From the NCBI GenBank assembly GCA_018136815.1, contig CM030944.1, forward strand, positions 1,943,345 through 2,007,344: a stretch of 64,000 nucleotides of DNA. Direction: 5' to 3'. Below the pieces are notes generated by a model. The model did not search any database, was not told where the DNA came from, and saw only the letters and a list, made by a program, of their open reading frames with translations. Made by a program: the position numbers and the translations under genes. The stretch is from Isochrysis galbana (Eukaryota; Haptophyta; Isochrysidales; Isochrysidaceae). Below are positions 1-11,515 of this stretch, piece by piece (the first letter of the stretch is position 1; the number at the start of each line of letters is the position of its first letter).

Positions 1-231
1 TACCGTACAAGCAGCAAGCAGTACAACCACAAACAAAGCGCGCGAACTGATCACGGTACAACACTGCACGGCGCCGTTCGTCCTGGCCCGTATTACCGGC
101 TGTCATAGCCCTGGAAATGAAATACGGTGGCCTAGACTATGAAGCATCATCGATGTCCCAACAAAGTAAGGCAAAACCTCGGCGTGGCGCCCTTGCGCAA
201 GGCCCGGAGGCCAGCCTCGTCGCGGATGTCC
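1..231. other. 3' flank of the deaminase-like gene, no gene seen
   Basis: No coding sequence, RNA gene or repeat that I can support. This lies just downstream of the stop codon of the minus-strand deaminase-like gene. Confidence 0.5.
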
Positions 232-2349
232 TCAGATCGTTAAGTATTCGATCGGCGTCACGAGGGCAGACTCGCACGTCGTGTCCATGAACGTGATGAC
301 TTTGAAGTCCGGGTTCACCTCCGCAATTTTTCGCAACCACTCCATGCACGCCCCGCATGGATCAAGGGGGTTGAGTGCGGTGTCCGCAGCGTCGTCGGAC
401 TCATCCCCTCCAGAGAGGTTGCGCTCTACCTCTGGCCTCTTTGAGAGCGACACGGACAAGACAGCCACAGCACGAATGTCCTCTCGTCTCAATGACTGGT
501 CGTGCGCGATGGCATTGCCGATGGCATTGCGCTCAGCGCATAGGGTGCCCGTAGGCATCGACACCTCGAGATTCATTCCTCGATAGAACACAGGGCGTGC
601 GTCCTCCTCGGGCTTTCGTGTGAGCAGCACCGCGAGCACAGCCTTCCGTGACTTGCGGAGCCAGAAGGTGGCGAGCTCGTTCCCACCATTCGGCTGGGCA
701 TCGACGCCATCCACCTTAGCCGTCGCGCCGTCGCGCACAGCTTCGAACTCCTTCCTATACTGCCGCATCTCCTCTACCACAAGACGGTCGTCTCCGACCA
801 GCTGCGACCTTTGGAGCGCAGGCCGCATTTCGAGCTTGTGGAACGCGTGGAAGTCCACGTCCGCCTCACACAGCCGCCCCTCGTCCCACCAAGTCTTCAG
901 CCGCCACAAGTGCAGGTAATTCGGGCGGTATGGCCGCAAAGATGCGTTGAGCGCGGCAATCCGCGCCGGGGCACCATCGGACAGCGACAGCGTTACGTTC
1001 AAGAAGCGGGACCACTCGTCGCCTGAAGTGGAGGCGCCAGGTGGAGGGCCGGGGCTCGTTGAGTAGACACGGAATAGCCGATGCACCGATGCGCCCTATC
1101 AGGTAGGGGAAATGATCTAGCTCGTACCATGTGCAGCGACGACTGGCTTGCGTAGTTCCTCGATGATCGGCAGCACGCGATGCTGCACAAAGGCGAGGTT
1201 GTCGTCATACCTGATGCAGATGTCAGAGTGGTCGCGTGAAGGGGCAGAAGCGCCCCGCAAACCCATAGGCCACGACACACCTGAACATTCCTCCCGTCGA
1301 GGATACATGCACTACGTGGATCTCAGGATAGCAGAGGTTCACAAAGCGACCGACGATGAGGGACGTCACAGAGGTTGAATTGTCTTGCGGGTCCGCCTTG
1401 GGGTCCCGCGGCTGGCCTGAACCACTCACAAGCACCAATATCTTCTTGGGCATCGGCTCTCGCTTCGGGTCAGAGCCAGCGCTCATGTGCCGTAGCCGCT
1501 TCTGTCGGAGCCGTTCGACCTTGCGTGCCTGCGAGTGCGGGGAGGCACGAGGATCGCGAAGCGAGTCATCGGCAACGATAGTAGAAGGCGGCCGGCCAGG
1601 CCTAAGTAATCTTCACATGTGGTGCACGGAAATGCTTCATGGTGAGGCTCGTGCGCGCGCACCCATTCTGGGATGACAGTTGCCACGAGAGGAAGCACTG
1701 CAGCGGTGATGCACATGTCATTCCCCGCCTCCATGTCCGCCATAGTCGTTGCTCGACGCCGCAGGCGCATCTTTTGAAGCCTCTCGTCATTCGGATCCGA
1801 CCGGTCTGAAAGTTGCTGCTCTGATGGATACGACCCTAGCCGCTCAAACGAGCCAGGGCGACGGTCGTGGCGCTTCATGCCCTTGAGGTGAAAGCGCTCC
1901 CACGGGCTAGAGATGGCAGCGCCCTCGATACCGCCAAACTGAACCAGCGCATCCGAGTCGCCGAGAGACGCGCCGTCAGTCGTTTCGTCGCTCGCGAGGC
2001 TGATGCCGATCGGATAGACCTTGCCGTTGGCGCTCTCGGCTTCGATCGGTCGAAGCTTTGCGCCTCTCGCAAGCATCTGGTCGATGTGGTTGAGAATAAC
2101 AGTACTCACGTAGTGGTACTGGTTGAAGAGCGGCCGTGCCTTACGTGGTGGATTGTCTGCGTGCTCAGTGCCTCTCGATTGTCGATCCAAGAGTGTGACA
2201 AGCAGATCGGCGTGTGAGAGGTTGTGCACCAGGATCTCGAGGCCCTGCTCTCCGCCCTCGGCACGATGGACAGAAGAATCGCTCATGGCAGCGTGGCGTC
2301 TGCCCAGCCAAGTAGAGGCAGCGGCGGCCGCCACGCGACGCGCGAGCAT
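232..2349 (-). CDS. Multi-exon protein with C-terminal cytidine-deaminase-like zinc domain
   Basis: The last exon contains the zinc signature of the cytidine deaminase fold: TLCAERNAIGNA (the Cys-Ala-Glu motif, in place of His-Ala-Glu) followed about 65 residues later by DPCGACMEW (PCxxC). It ends at a stop at 232. Placed exons: 2349 to about 1600 (first methionine of the open frame); about 1521-1321, where an acceptor CTCGCAG precedes residues ARKVERL; a GTGTGT donor joined to a CATCAG acceptor giving GMFR-YDDNLAF; then CATG joined to a CTTCAG acceptor giving AAHG-DEWSRF, with the final exon running to 232. The donor of exon 1 is unresolved. Upstream of the deaminase is a KKILVLVSGS segment that looks like the first strand of a Rossmann-type fold, and an N-terminal domain with a conserved-looking HEPHHEAFPC stretch that I do not recognise. 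The deaminase fold is visible in the sequence; the substrate (free nucleoside, nucleotide or RNA) is unknown. Confidence 0.7.
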
Positions 2350-3810
2350 CGGGCGGGCGCGGGGTGAGGGCTTTGAAAGGTCCGACGGGTCTGGGGCGAT
2401 CCGGCCACAGGGAAGGGGGGGGGGAGAAGAGAGGCGGCCGGCAGCGGCTTGGCCGACGGGTTGAGCCGAGGCGGGGGGGAGGGGCGGGATCTCCGAGTAT
2501 GGAGAGCTTGTCTGAGTTGGGTTCTATTGTAGACGTGCGAGTTCTACTGCCGGTGTACTAGTAGTAAACGACGGTCGTTTACCTTTGTGTGAGTTGAGTT
2601 CTATGACGCGTCACTGCCGGTGCGGCAACGTCGTCGTATACCCCGTCGCTAGAAGTCTGAGTTGAGTTCTATTTATTTTTGCTTCTTCAGGGGTTCCTGG
2701 GGAGCGTCCCTCTGCCTCAAAACAGTCGAAAGCACCCACCCACACCAACCCCAACCACAAGAACATAAAAGAGCTAGCACGGGGGACGACACCCCGGCCA
2801 AAAAGCAACGCGCTTTCCCCTCTCCCCTCGCAATTCGCGAGTCCTTTTCCTTTTCCTCGCGTGAGTGCCCGTTCCACTACGGGCGATGGGTGGGTCGTCG
2901 TAGTGAGTAAAGTAGCGAGGAGTGGAGCGCCGACCCTTCTGAGTGAACACGAACTCCCCCCCCCCGCCCCCCGCCCCTTCCCACGCCCCTCGATGCCGCC
3001 GGGGCTTCGTCTCTCCGTGCCGTCGGCGAGGGCGAGGGCGGCCCACGGAGCTTTATAAGAGTATCTAGCTAGCTCCGCCTACAGATCCGATCTTGGATAG
3101 AGCTCTATTTATACTCTAGAGTGTGAGAGTGTACTTTACTCCGAGGGAAGTAGATCGCCCCACGCAAAATCCAAATCGGGAGTGCAGCCCAGTACAGCCC
3201 TTCCAATCCACATCTCTTCCACACCCTTTGCTCTTCACAGATTGCCCAAACGGATACTATAGCTGTTTTTCCGGTAGACTTATGTGTTTCCAGCCGGGCT
3301 CGGTTCTCTTCACACCGTATCCGGCTCGCGACTCTCAGCCTCTCCTCCGGTGACTCAGCATGTCTTCTCACATAGATTGTGGTGCAGTTTCATCTCCTCA
3401 AAGGCCCTTCTGAGGACCCGCGCCGTCCGCCCTCTCCCATTTTGCTCCCTCTCCTCCTCTCGCTCTCGCCCCTTCCCTCCGAGAGAACGTACCCCCCCCC
3501 CCCCCCCCCTCTCTCTCCCCTCTCTCTCCCCCCTCCGCCTGCTCTCTCCCGGCTTCCCTCTCTCGCTCCCCCCCCCCCTCTCTTTTCTCCCTTCTCCCTC
3601 TCCTTCCCTCTTCCCGCCCCCCACCTCTCCTCTCTCCTCTCTCTCCCTCTCCTTCCCTCCCCCGCCCCGCCTCCCCCCTCTCTTCTCTCCTCTCTCCCTC
3701 TCCTTCCCTTTCTTTCCCCCCCACCACATCCACTCCCCACTCTCCTTTTTCGCTTAGAACCTCTCCTCATCTCATCAACCCCCGCGCCCCCCCCCCCCCG
3801 CGACCTCGTG

Positions 3811-3847
<37 letters not shown>

Positions 3848-4050
3848 CCTTCCACCATCCACCCGACCAAACCCGCCACCCCCCCACTCCTCCACCATTT
3901 CTTACATATACACCCCCCCAAACTAACTTCCCTTCTCACTGCCACGCCACATCGCAACACCTTCCACTCTCCTCTCCCCCTCTCTCCCCTCTCCCCCCCG
4001 CTCTCCCCTCCCTTCTCCCCCCTCACTCCCTGCCCCTCTCCTCCCTTCCA
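2350..4050. other. Divergent intergenic region, CT-rich toward purF
   Basis: This region separates the minus-strand deaminase-like gene from plus-strand purF. It holds three imperfect copies of GAGTTG(A/G)GTTCTAT (near 2513, 2592 and 2664). From about 3440 to 4050 it is a pyrimidine-rich tract of CCCTCTC-type repeats and C homopolymers ending immediately before the purF ATG. The long ORFs through this tract are composed only of P, L, S or R, G, E and are composition artefacts. Confidence 0.6.
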
Positions 4051-6189
4051 ATGTGTGGCATCGTGGGCATCCTTTGCGCCGATGGGCACGAGGCGGTCGG
4101 TCCGCTCTACGAGTCCCTCCTCGCGCTGCAGCACCGAGGCCAGGACGCAGCAGGTGCAGAGAGAGGGAGAGAGATGAGAGAGAGAGAGAGATGGAGGGAA
4201 GGAGAGGGAGATGAGAGAGTTGGAGGGGGGGAGGGAGGGAGAGGGCGAGAGAGAGGGAGAGGGAGAGGGAGAGAGGGCGGGGGGAGAGAGAGGGGGGGAG
4301 GGCGAGAGAGAGGGAGAGGGAGAGGGAGAGGGAGAGAGGGAGGGGGGGGAGAGAGATGGGGAGGGACAGAGAGCCTCTCGCCTCAATCCTTCTCTCTCGA
4401 AAGGGCATTGGCCTCCACCGGCCTTCTTTCTGCCTCCGCAAGCCGTCTCTGCCCCCACAGGTCTTCTCACTCCCAAGCGATCTGACTCAGTATGACGTCT
4501 AGGTTTCGCCTAGGTTTCGCTCTTCACGAGTAGCACACAATGACGCCCTCTTGTACTCACAGAGCATCCAACGCTCTCGTCTTGGCCTCCGCAGGTGTCG
4601 TCACAGAGCATCGCTCGCGCTTCTGCCTCCACAAGCAAAACGGGATGGTGCGCGACGTCTTTACGCAAGATCAGCTCAAGAATTTGCGCGGCTCGATCGG
4701 AATCGGCCACGTGAGATACCCGACCGCCGGATCATCCTCTTGTGCGGAGGCGCAGCCATTCTATGTCAATTCACCCTATGGCATCACTCTCGCTCACAAC
4801 GGTAATCTGGTCGGGTTGAGCCAGCTGCAGGCGGACCTGGAGGGGGAGCTGCGGCATATCAACACGGGCTCGGACTCGGAGGTGCTTCTAAATCTGCTCG
4901 CGAGCGAGCTTCTCGTTTCCCTCCGCTCCTCGGCCGGAAGCAAGCGGCAGCGCGACGAGGCGGTGTTCGGAGGGCCAACCGACGATCAGGTCATCAGCGC
5001 CGTGCGCCAGGTGATGCGCCGGTGCGCGGGCGGCTACGCTTGCGTCGCAATGATCATTGGCTACGGGCTGCTTGCTTTCCGCGATCCAAACGGTATCCGG
5101 CCGCTCGCCTACGGACGTCGGGCGGTAGAGCCGCCGCCGGCATCCGCAGCCACCAACGGTCATGCTGCGCCTGCCAGCGGCTACGAGTATATGGCCGCGT
5201 CAGAGAGCGGTGCGCTCAATGCTCTCGGCTTTGAGCTGCTTAGCGACGTGCCGCCCGGGCACGTGCTGCTCCTTCGGCGGGGCAGGGAGCCGCTGCTGCA
5301 GAACTGCCTGCCGCCTGCGCCACCTCGCGCGCACACGCCCTGCGTGTTCGAATACGTTTACTTTGCGCGGCCGGACTCGGTCATCGATGGCATCTCCGTC
5401 TATCGCACACGGCTGCGGATGGGCGAGAAGCTAGCCAAAGGGATCAAGCGCTCGTGGGGGACGCACGACATCGACGTCGTGATTCCAGTTCCCGATACGG
5501 CGCGCACTGCCGCCATCGAGTGCGCCTCACAGCTCGGCATCGTCTACCGTGAGGGTTTCATCAAAAACCGCTATGTTGGCCGCACCTTCATCATGCCCGC
5601 GCAAGGGCTGCGCAAAAAGTCGGTCCGGCAAAAGCTTGCGCCCATCGCCTCGGAGTTCGCCGGGCGTAACGTGCTCCTCGTCGATGATTCGATCGTGCGC
5701 GGCACCACTTCCAAGCAGATCATCGCCATGGTCCGTGAGGCTGGTGCCAAGCGCGTCTACATGGCCTCAGCGGCGCCACCGGTCAAGTTCCCCAACGTCT
5801 ATGGCATTGATATGCCCACCAAGGAGGAGCTCATCGCCTCCCACGCAGAGACGGACGAGGCGGTCGCCAAGGAGATTGGCGCCGACCGCGTCATCTATCA
5901 GGTACGCCAGCGCCCGTCGCCCCTTGCGCTTCGGGAGCGCATGCGCACACCGCGCCCTCTGCTTCGCCGGCCGCAGGAGCTTGACGATTTGCGCTCAGCC
6001 ATCTTTGAAGAGTCGACCGCACAAGGTGGTAATCTTAGCGACCTGGACTGCTCGTGCTTCGACGGCAAGTACGTGACGGACGTCGGCAACGACTACTTAG
6101 AGTCGCTCGCCGCCACCCGCACCGCCAACCGCGGCGCCGAGACTAACACATGCCACATGCTCGACCGGCTCGAGACAACCGCCGCATGA
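4051..6189 (+). CDS. purF: Amidophosphoribosyltransferase (glutamine PRPP amidotransferase)
   Basis: Catalyses the first committed step of de novo purine synthesis: PRPP plus glutamine gives 5-phosphoribosylamine. Three exons, 4051-4153, 4595-5901 and 5977-6189, encode 540 residues, normal for the family. The protein begins MCGIVGI, so Cys2 is the N-terminal nucleophile of the Ntn glutaminase domain. LALQHRGQDAAG is joined across intron 1 to VVTEHRSRFC. The C-terminal phosphoribosyltransferase domain carries VLLVDDSIVRGTTS, the PRPP-binding loop, at about residues 390-405. Intron 1 (4154-4594) is mostly GA-rich simple sequence. Intron 2 (5902-5976, GT...CAG) is 75 nt and in frame without a stop; removing it restores VIYQ-ELDDLR as in family members. 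The ATG is preceded by a dense CT tract. No clear plastid leader is visible, so the enzyme may be cytosolic, although Cys2 processing would also be compatible with an unseen upstream exon. Confidence 0.95.
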
Positions 6190-7126
6190 TCCATCTGTCG
6201 CGGGTGAGCCCACCAGGCGCCCACCGACCGGACGATCGGCTCATCACGCGGTGAAGCAGAACTGCGAGCTAGATCTGCCACCGAGGCAGTTTCGCCAGGC
6301 GCGCCTTTCCATTGGCCTAGGGTCGGCACGGCCAGCCTGTTCATACTGTGGGTGTTGGGCTCTCTGCAATCGCACGCTGCGCTCGATGGCGGACGAACGC
6401 CGGCCACGGAAGGTAGCGTGAGGCAGGCTCATTGTCAGTCGACTCGCCTCGCCCTGTGACCACGAATGCGAGCTGTTGTCGTGGATACAAGAGGCACCCC
6501 TCACCAGACAAAGGCGAGGATGCACGTCCATGTGTGAATCTGGTATGGAGTCATGCCAATAGATCATGATGGCTGCGGCGATATCATCTTTTGCCGTTCG
6601 CCGAAGCTACGTTGTGATCCAGTCCCCATTTCCTTCAGCGCTCTCGAAACAGAATTCGTTTAGATGAAATTCTTCTGGAGAAAGTATTTGTGCCCCGCTT
6701 GTTGCACGGCTATGTATTGAGTCCAGTCCTCGTGATCTGCGTGCCACACGAGGTGCGCGTGGTGGTTAAGTCAATCCCATGCGGGTTGTCGCATCAAAGT
6801 GCATGCGCGTGCCATTGAACTCTTCGCAGTTGGCGCGCCGCACTGCGCTGTGCCATGTTGGGATGTTTGTGTGTTCCTGCGTGTGCCTACTCATTTCCCG
6901 TCCCTCCACGTTGCTACGGGGAGCACAATGCCATCGGCCGAGGGGTTAGCATGGGGCTTGGCTTGAGATGTGAAAGGGAAAGAATCATGCATTTGTGTTG
7001 TTTTATTCATGTACTGAGAGTCCACAACAACAAAAAATTGTGAAGATTCTGGGCTACACACCTACTAGTTCTAGTTCAAGGTTCCCCTTCCTCTACCCCG
7101 ACATCGCCCTTATTCTCCCTCCCTCC
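6190..7126. other. Intergenic, no gene seen
   Basis: Lies 3' of purF. ORFs here are short and lack family features. Around 7030-7070 there is a copy of the short retroelement 3' end (TAGGTGTGTAGCCC in minus-strand sense followed by GAATCTTCA and a T-rich run) also seen near 34500 and 47770. Confidence 0.5.
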
Positions 7127-8060
7127 AACTAAGTTTGTACTTGGTTGACCCATGGGGGGGCACGAGCCCCCCCCCCCTCTCCACTCCTCCCCTGCCATGG
7201 GGGAGGAACCACCCATGCATCCTCCTGGCACGCCTGATGGCTTGCCAGGAGGAGGCCTGCCCTACTGACCCACTCTCTCACTCACAGGCTCGCCCCATTC
7301 GCTCATCCTGGCCAGTCGTGGCCAGCCCATTGCTCCAACCCCCCCTCCCCCCCTGGTCGACAGGCAGACAGGTGCAGCGTGGGGGCCCCTGAGGCCCAGG
7401 AGCGCCAGCGAGGAAGAGGTAGGGGAGGCCAAGACCCAGCGCCCCAGGCCCTCCCTTTGCCCCGCTAGAGCTGGCCCCCAGGAGCCTCCAGGGGTCGCCA
7501 GAGGGCAGCTGGAGGCCTGCCTGCCGCAGGCGCGCCATCGCGCGTGCCGCAGGAGAGGGGAGAGAGCGCGCGGAGAAGGGGGTGGGCGGAGCGAGAGCTC
7601 CGCCCACCGAAAAATGGTAAGTCCCGCTCCTTGTCCTTGTCTCGTATTCCTCCCCATCTGAAGGCTGTAGGCATGAATATTCGTGTAAGGTACGCGCTCA
7701 CAATTACAATTGAACAGTTCCCCGTGTTGCCACTGACGCACAAGACACACAGATTCGGATTCCCCATGGTCTCAAGTCCAGGTTTGCAGATTTTGGTCTC
7801 GAAATTAGCAATCAGCGATTCGAATTTTGTATTTTGTTGTCACTATAATTGTTGGATCGTTTAAGGTAATAAACCGGCATGACTTCGACTTCTCGTTCTG
7901 CAGTTGCCCTGTTAGACTCTCTTTCTCTCTCTCTCTATCTCTCTCTCCGTCCTCCTCTCCTCGGCCGACGGCAGGAAGATTCGTCCAATAACATTCTCCG
8001 GTCCCAAAATATCTTGTGGGGGGGGGTCTCTCCGCGCTCCGCGAGGGAAAGGACGCGATC
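7127..8060 (+). repeat. Dispersed repeat family A, longest copy
   Basis: It begins AACTAAGTTTGTACTTGG, then GACCCATGGGGGGGCACG. The same start recurs near 46911 and 57330, and the downstream part (from ATTCCTCCCCATCTGAAGG to the CTCTCTC tract and CCGGTCCCAAAATATC) recurs near 43742-44115. This copy carries both halves and is the most complete in the window. It contains no convincing ORF; the open frames reflect its C/G-rich composition. It is probably a non-autonomous mobile element, but I could not define terminal repeats or a target duplication. Confidence 0.6.
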
Positions 8061-8598
8061 TCGCTCCGAGATCGGCCACGCGCCCTCCCACGCTGCCCCG
8101 CCGTGCCCTCGGTCCCTCGCGGCCGCGGCTTGGATTCGTTCCGAAGCCGAAGATGTAGCGTTCCGCACTCCCTGGGTTGCGGGAGCGGGAGTGCTGCAAC
8201 GACCAACGGCGCCCAGATGCTGCTTGTGTAGCAGCCACTCGAAGGGATTTGCAGCGTGGAGTACGACGAGGCGCCTCTTTGCGCTCAACTTGAAATCCCA
8301 CATCAGCACCCTCAACACCCACCTTGGGGTACCTAATGGCTAATGGCTACCCAGCGCATCGCCTTCAGCCTGTTTCTTCACCTGCATTGCAGGCCTTCAC
8401 CCATATATTCCCAGCATATTCCCAATTGCAATTTTTTTTACTAAAGGCGGTTGCATCGCATAATTAAAAATGACTCAGTATCGCTCTACGGGTCATGCGC
8501 CGGCGGTATCAAGCTGTCACAGGGCAAGATGGTCTACCGTCACACGATGCATCAAACGTCCGCTCTTAAGGATGCACTGTAGCAGGGATCAACGAGGA
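8061..8598. other. Intergenic, no gene seen
   Basis: Sequence between repeat family A and the stop codon of the GH32 gene. No supported feature. Confidence 0.5.
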
Positions 8599-10795
8599 TC
8601 AATTATAGGTCCGTGGTTGGCGCCGGACCTCGTCGGAGGTCGTCCATATGCTGCGCATCGGGTAGATGCTCATCTGCGAGACATGTACAGGCGCACTACT
8701 AGTGAAGATGGAAAGCTGCGTCATGGATGAGAAGGGGTAGATCTGCGTTATGGCGACACGGCCGCCATGGAAGTAGGCCTCGATAAAAGTGACATCGGCA
8801 AAGACGCGGAGCGAGACATTTTTCTCTGACGGCAGGAGGCGAAACGAATCTGTGAAAGAGCCGCAGCTCACACTGACATTGCGCGGTGAGGCCGGTATCA
8901 CTGTGGGGATCAAGTCGAAGGTGCACTCCATTGAGGCTGGCGCATTGCCGGTAAGTTGCGGCTCGGTGAAGCGAACTCCAAAGCGCGTGGCGACGGAGGG
9001 CGGCTCAAAGTAAAGGCTAATTTCGCTTGTGCTCAACATATCTGGAGCGAGGCCAAGCCCCTCCGTCCGTTTGGCCGTGATCGTACGTGACAAGAAGGTT
9101 TGTGGCGTGCCGCGGAGCGCCTCGAGCTCCGGCGCTGGTGCTTGCTCGAGTGTTCGCGCCATGGCGTTGAAGGTGATGACGCGCGGCAGCGTCTGCGTTG
9201 ATTTCGGCGGTACCGTGGCCCAGCCCCAGTTAATGCGGCGCGACGGCCCGCCGGCGCGCGACGGGTACTCTGCGTCCTTGCTGGCGTAGAAATGGCCCAT
9301 GTCAATCACGCGCAACGAATAGAGCTCCTCCCAACCGGGAGTCGGCTTAAATGATCCGGTCGTGTTCGGCGCACCTTCGCGATAGGTGCCGATCTGCCAG
9401 AAGTCGACGCCACCGCGTATGCCTCCTGAGACCTTGTGCACATGCGTCGGTAGAGCGCCTGCAGCGGCGAGCCGCGAATATTCGCGCTCCGTCCCGGGCG
9501 ACGGGCCGGGCAATGGGTAGAAAGACGGGCACTCAGCCACTATGAAGTCGGCCGCTCTGCCCACTTCAGACCACGTGCCGGCCAAGAGGTCGGCGTCGGA
9601 GGCGGCGGTATAGACGCGCGCATCGAATGTGCGGAGGCGCCATTCCCCCTTGGAGGTGCGCCAGGGCGTTGCAGGGTCCCGCTGCGCTCCCTCGACAATC
9701 GGGTTGTACGCGGGCTTCGTCCAGTTGGTGAGGAGCTCGTCGCCCGCGTAGTCGGCGGGGACCGCTTGCGCAAGCAGTGTGCCTGTGGAGCAGGCAGGCC
9801 AGTCCGACCTGCGGCAGAGGCCCGGGTAGATCTGCACGATGCCAAGACCTTTGCCTCCCGGCCCGCCGCCCTCGACCACGACCGCCGAGCCGGTGTAGAT
9901 GGCCATGTTGTCGTATGCAGTAACTTTTGGCGGCCATACCGAGACGTCGAGGCCGTTCCATATCGCCACGGGCATGGGCGCCCAGTGTACAAAGTCTTTG
10001 GAGACGAGGTGGCCATAGTCGGGACCATGACCCGGTGATGCTGCAAGGTGAATCTAGCGATCACGATTCATGGGTGTTGGTGAGGAGAGGCGAAGAAAAG
10101 AGACACGCCGGGCCAAAAGGGACAGCAGATCGTGTAGATGAAGATGGAGTTGGTCTCTCCCGCTAGCCGCGGACAACCACCAGGTGCGCCCCGAGGGAAC
10201 GGGAGATTTAAGGGTCACAGGAGGTGTCGGATGGGTAGGGTTGTCTGGGTGTGATGGCGGGGGGGGTGCGGTCGGAAGCAGGCACACGCAGTTATGAAGG
10301 GAGGGAGGTGGAAGGGAGGGAGGGTAAGGAAGGGTAGACGGAGAAGCGGGTGGTTAGCGCGCCTCGAAGGCGTGTTGGAACAGAAGCCACGCGCCGGGTC
10401 GAGCGTACGGAGGGAGCAGGGAGAAAGGCCGGCGGGAAGAGGAAGGCGTTGGGGGGCGGGAGAGATTGCGAGAGTGAGTGAGAGGAGGGGAACAGAGAGA
10501 GAAGAGGGGGGGGGGGGAGAGAGAGAGAGAGAACAGAGAGAGGGGGGAGAGGGACCCGGGGAGTGGCCGGGCGGCGCGCCTGGTAGAAGTGGTGGAAGAC
10601 GCCATGCACCGGGTCGAACACTGGCCCGTTTGGGTCGTTCTCTCTGCAGCCTCTCTGGTCCATTAGATGGAAGATGGGAGCGGAGGCAAAGGGCATAGAG
10701 CACTGCTGGTTGAGCGGAGAGCAGGGCGCGCCCATGCACTCGCTACAGCTCGAGGTTGAAAGGTGGAGCGCGAGGAGAGAGAGCGGCGCGCGCAT
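8599..10795 (-). CDS. Secreted glycoside hydrolase family 32 (beta-fructofuranosidase type)
   Basis: GH32 enzymes hydrolyse sucrose or fructans. Two exons, 10795-10580 and 10053-8599, encode 556 residues. The N-terminus MRAPLSLLALHL is hydrophobic and looks like a signal peptide. The three GH32 catalytic landmarks are present: NDPNG (about residues 53-57, nucleophile Asp), RDP (about 197-199) and EC in AECPSFYPL (about 246-247, acid/base Glu). VSKDFVHWAP follows the first blade as usual, and the C-terminal half matches the family beta-sandwich in position and length. The intron 10054-10579 must be GC-AG: the exon ends CACTTCTACCAG followed by GCGCGC, and only the acceptor ending GATCGCTAG keeps the frame to give FYQ-IHLAASPGHGPDYGHL. 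The intron is a purine-rich simple-sequence tract. Specificity (invertase or fructanase) cannot be read from the sequence. Confidence 0.9.
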
Positions 10796-11515
10796 CGCCG
10801 AGCGGGGGAGAGGGACGGAGGAGAGGGCGGGGGTGGGAGAAGGGGGATGAGGGCGTGGGCGTGGGCGCGGGAAGAGAGGCTCGAAGGGGGAACGCAGGAA
10901 ATCGTTTTGGGGAACCAAAGGAACCCCGCAGGTGAATATATTATATCATCTTCCTCGAGAGAGATAAGTGGGGAGGAGGCAGCAGCGAGGCATTGTTGCA
11001 AAGGGACCAGAGAATGAGGAGAGAGAGAGAGAGAGGACATCTTAACTTCGGGGTCAAATACGTAAAGGAGATGCGGAAGAGAGAGGGCTACGAACTCCCC
11101 CGCCCCCCCCCTCTCTTCCTCCTTCCCCCCCCCCCCCCCTGCTCTCTCTCTCTCTCTCTCTCTCCCCCCCCCCCTCTCTCTCTCTGACCGACCGTCGCCT
11201 GCCCCGACGAAATCTCAAAATCTCTCTCTCTCTCTCTAAGAATCCGAAAGCTTAGCCGGACACCCCCCAACGCGGACGGACGGACGGACAGGGAGAGAGA
11301 GAGAGAGAGAGAGACAAGTCTCTTCTAAAGGATGTACTGCTACGAGTAAAGTACTCCGCACATGTACACGAAGTCTTTACTCCGTGCCCACTCCATTCCT
11401 GAGCGCGCGTTGAACCCTGGCAACGTGTTCTTCGTCCCCCCCAGCAGCCTCCCCTGCAGCTCTATGGCCCCAGGACTCGCATCATTCGCAGCCAGGGGCA
11501 TGCACAAGCCCAGCT
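10796..11515. repeat. Intergenic with GA/CT microsatellites
   Basis: Contains pure or near-pure (GA)n at about 11015-11035 and 11290-11315, (CT)n with C runs at about 11095-11185, and (CT)n at 11218-11236. No gene supported. Confidence 0.6.

Noticed and set aside
3284-4485. Long ORFs on both strands (up to 368 codons) before and across purF exon 1
   Set aside because: They consist of P/L/S or R/G/E runs produced by CT/GA simple sequence and C homopolymers; purF exon 1 and its GA-rich intron explain the region.
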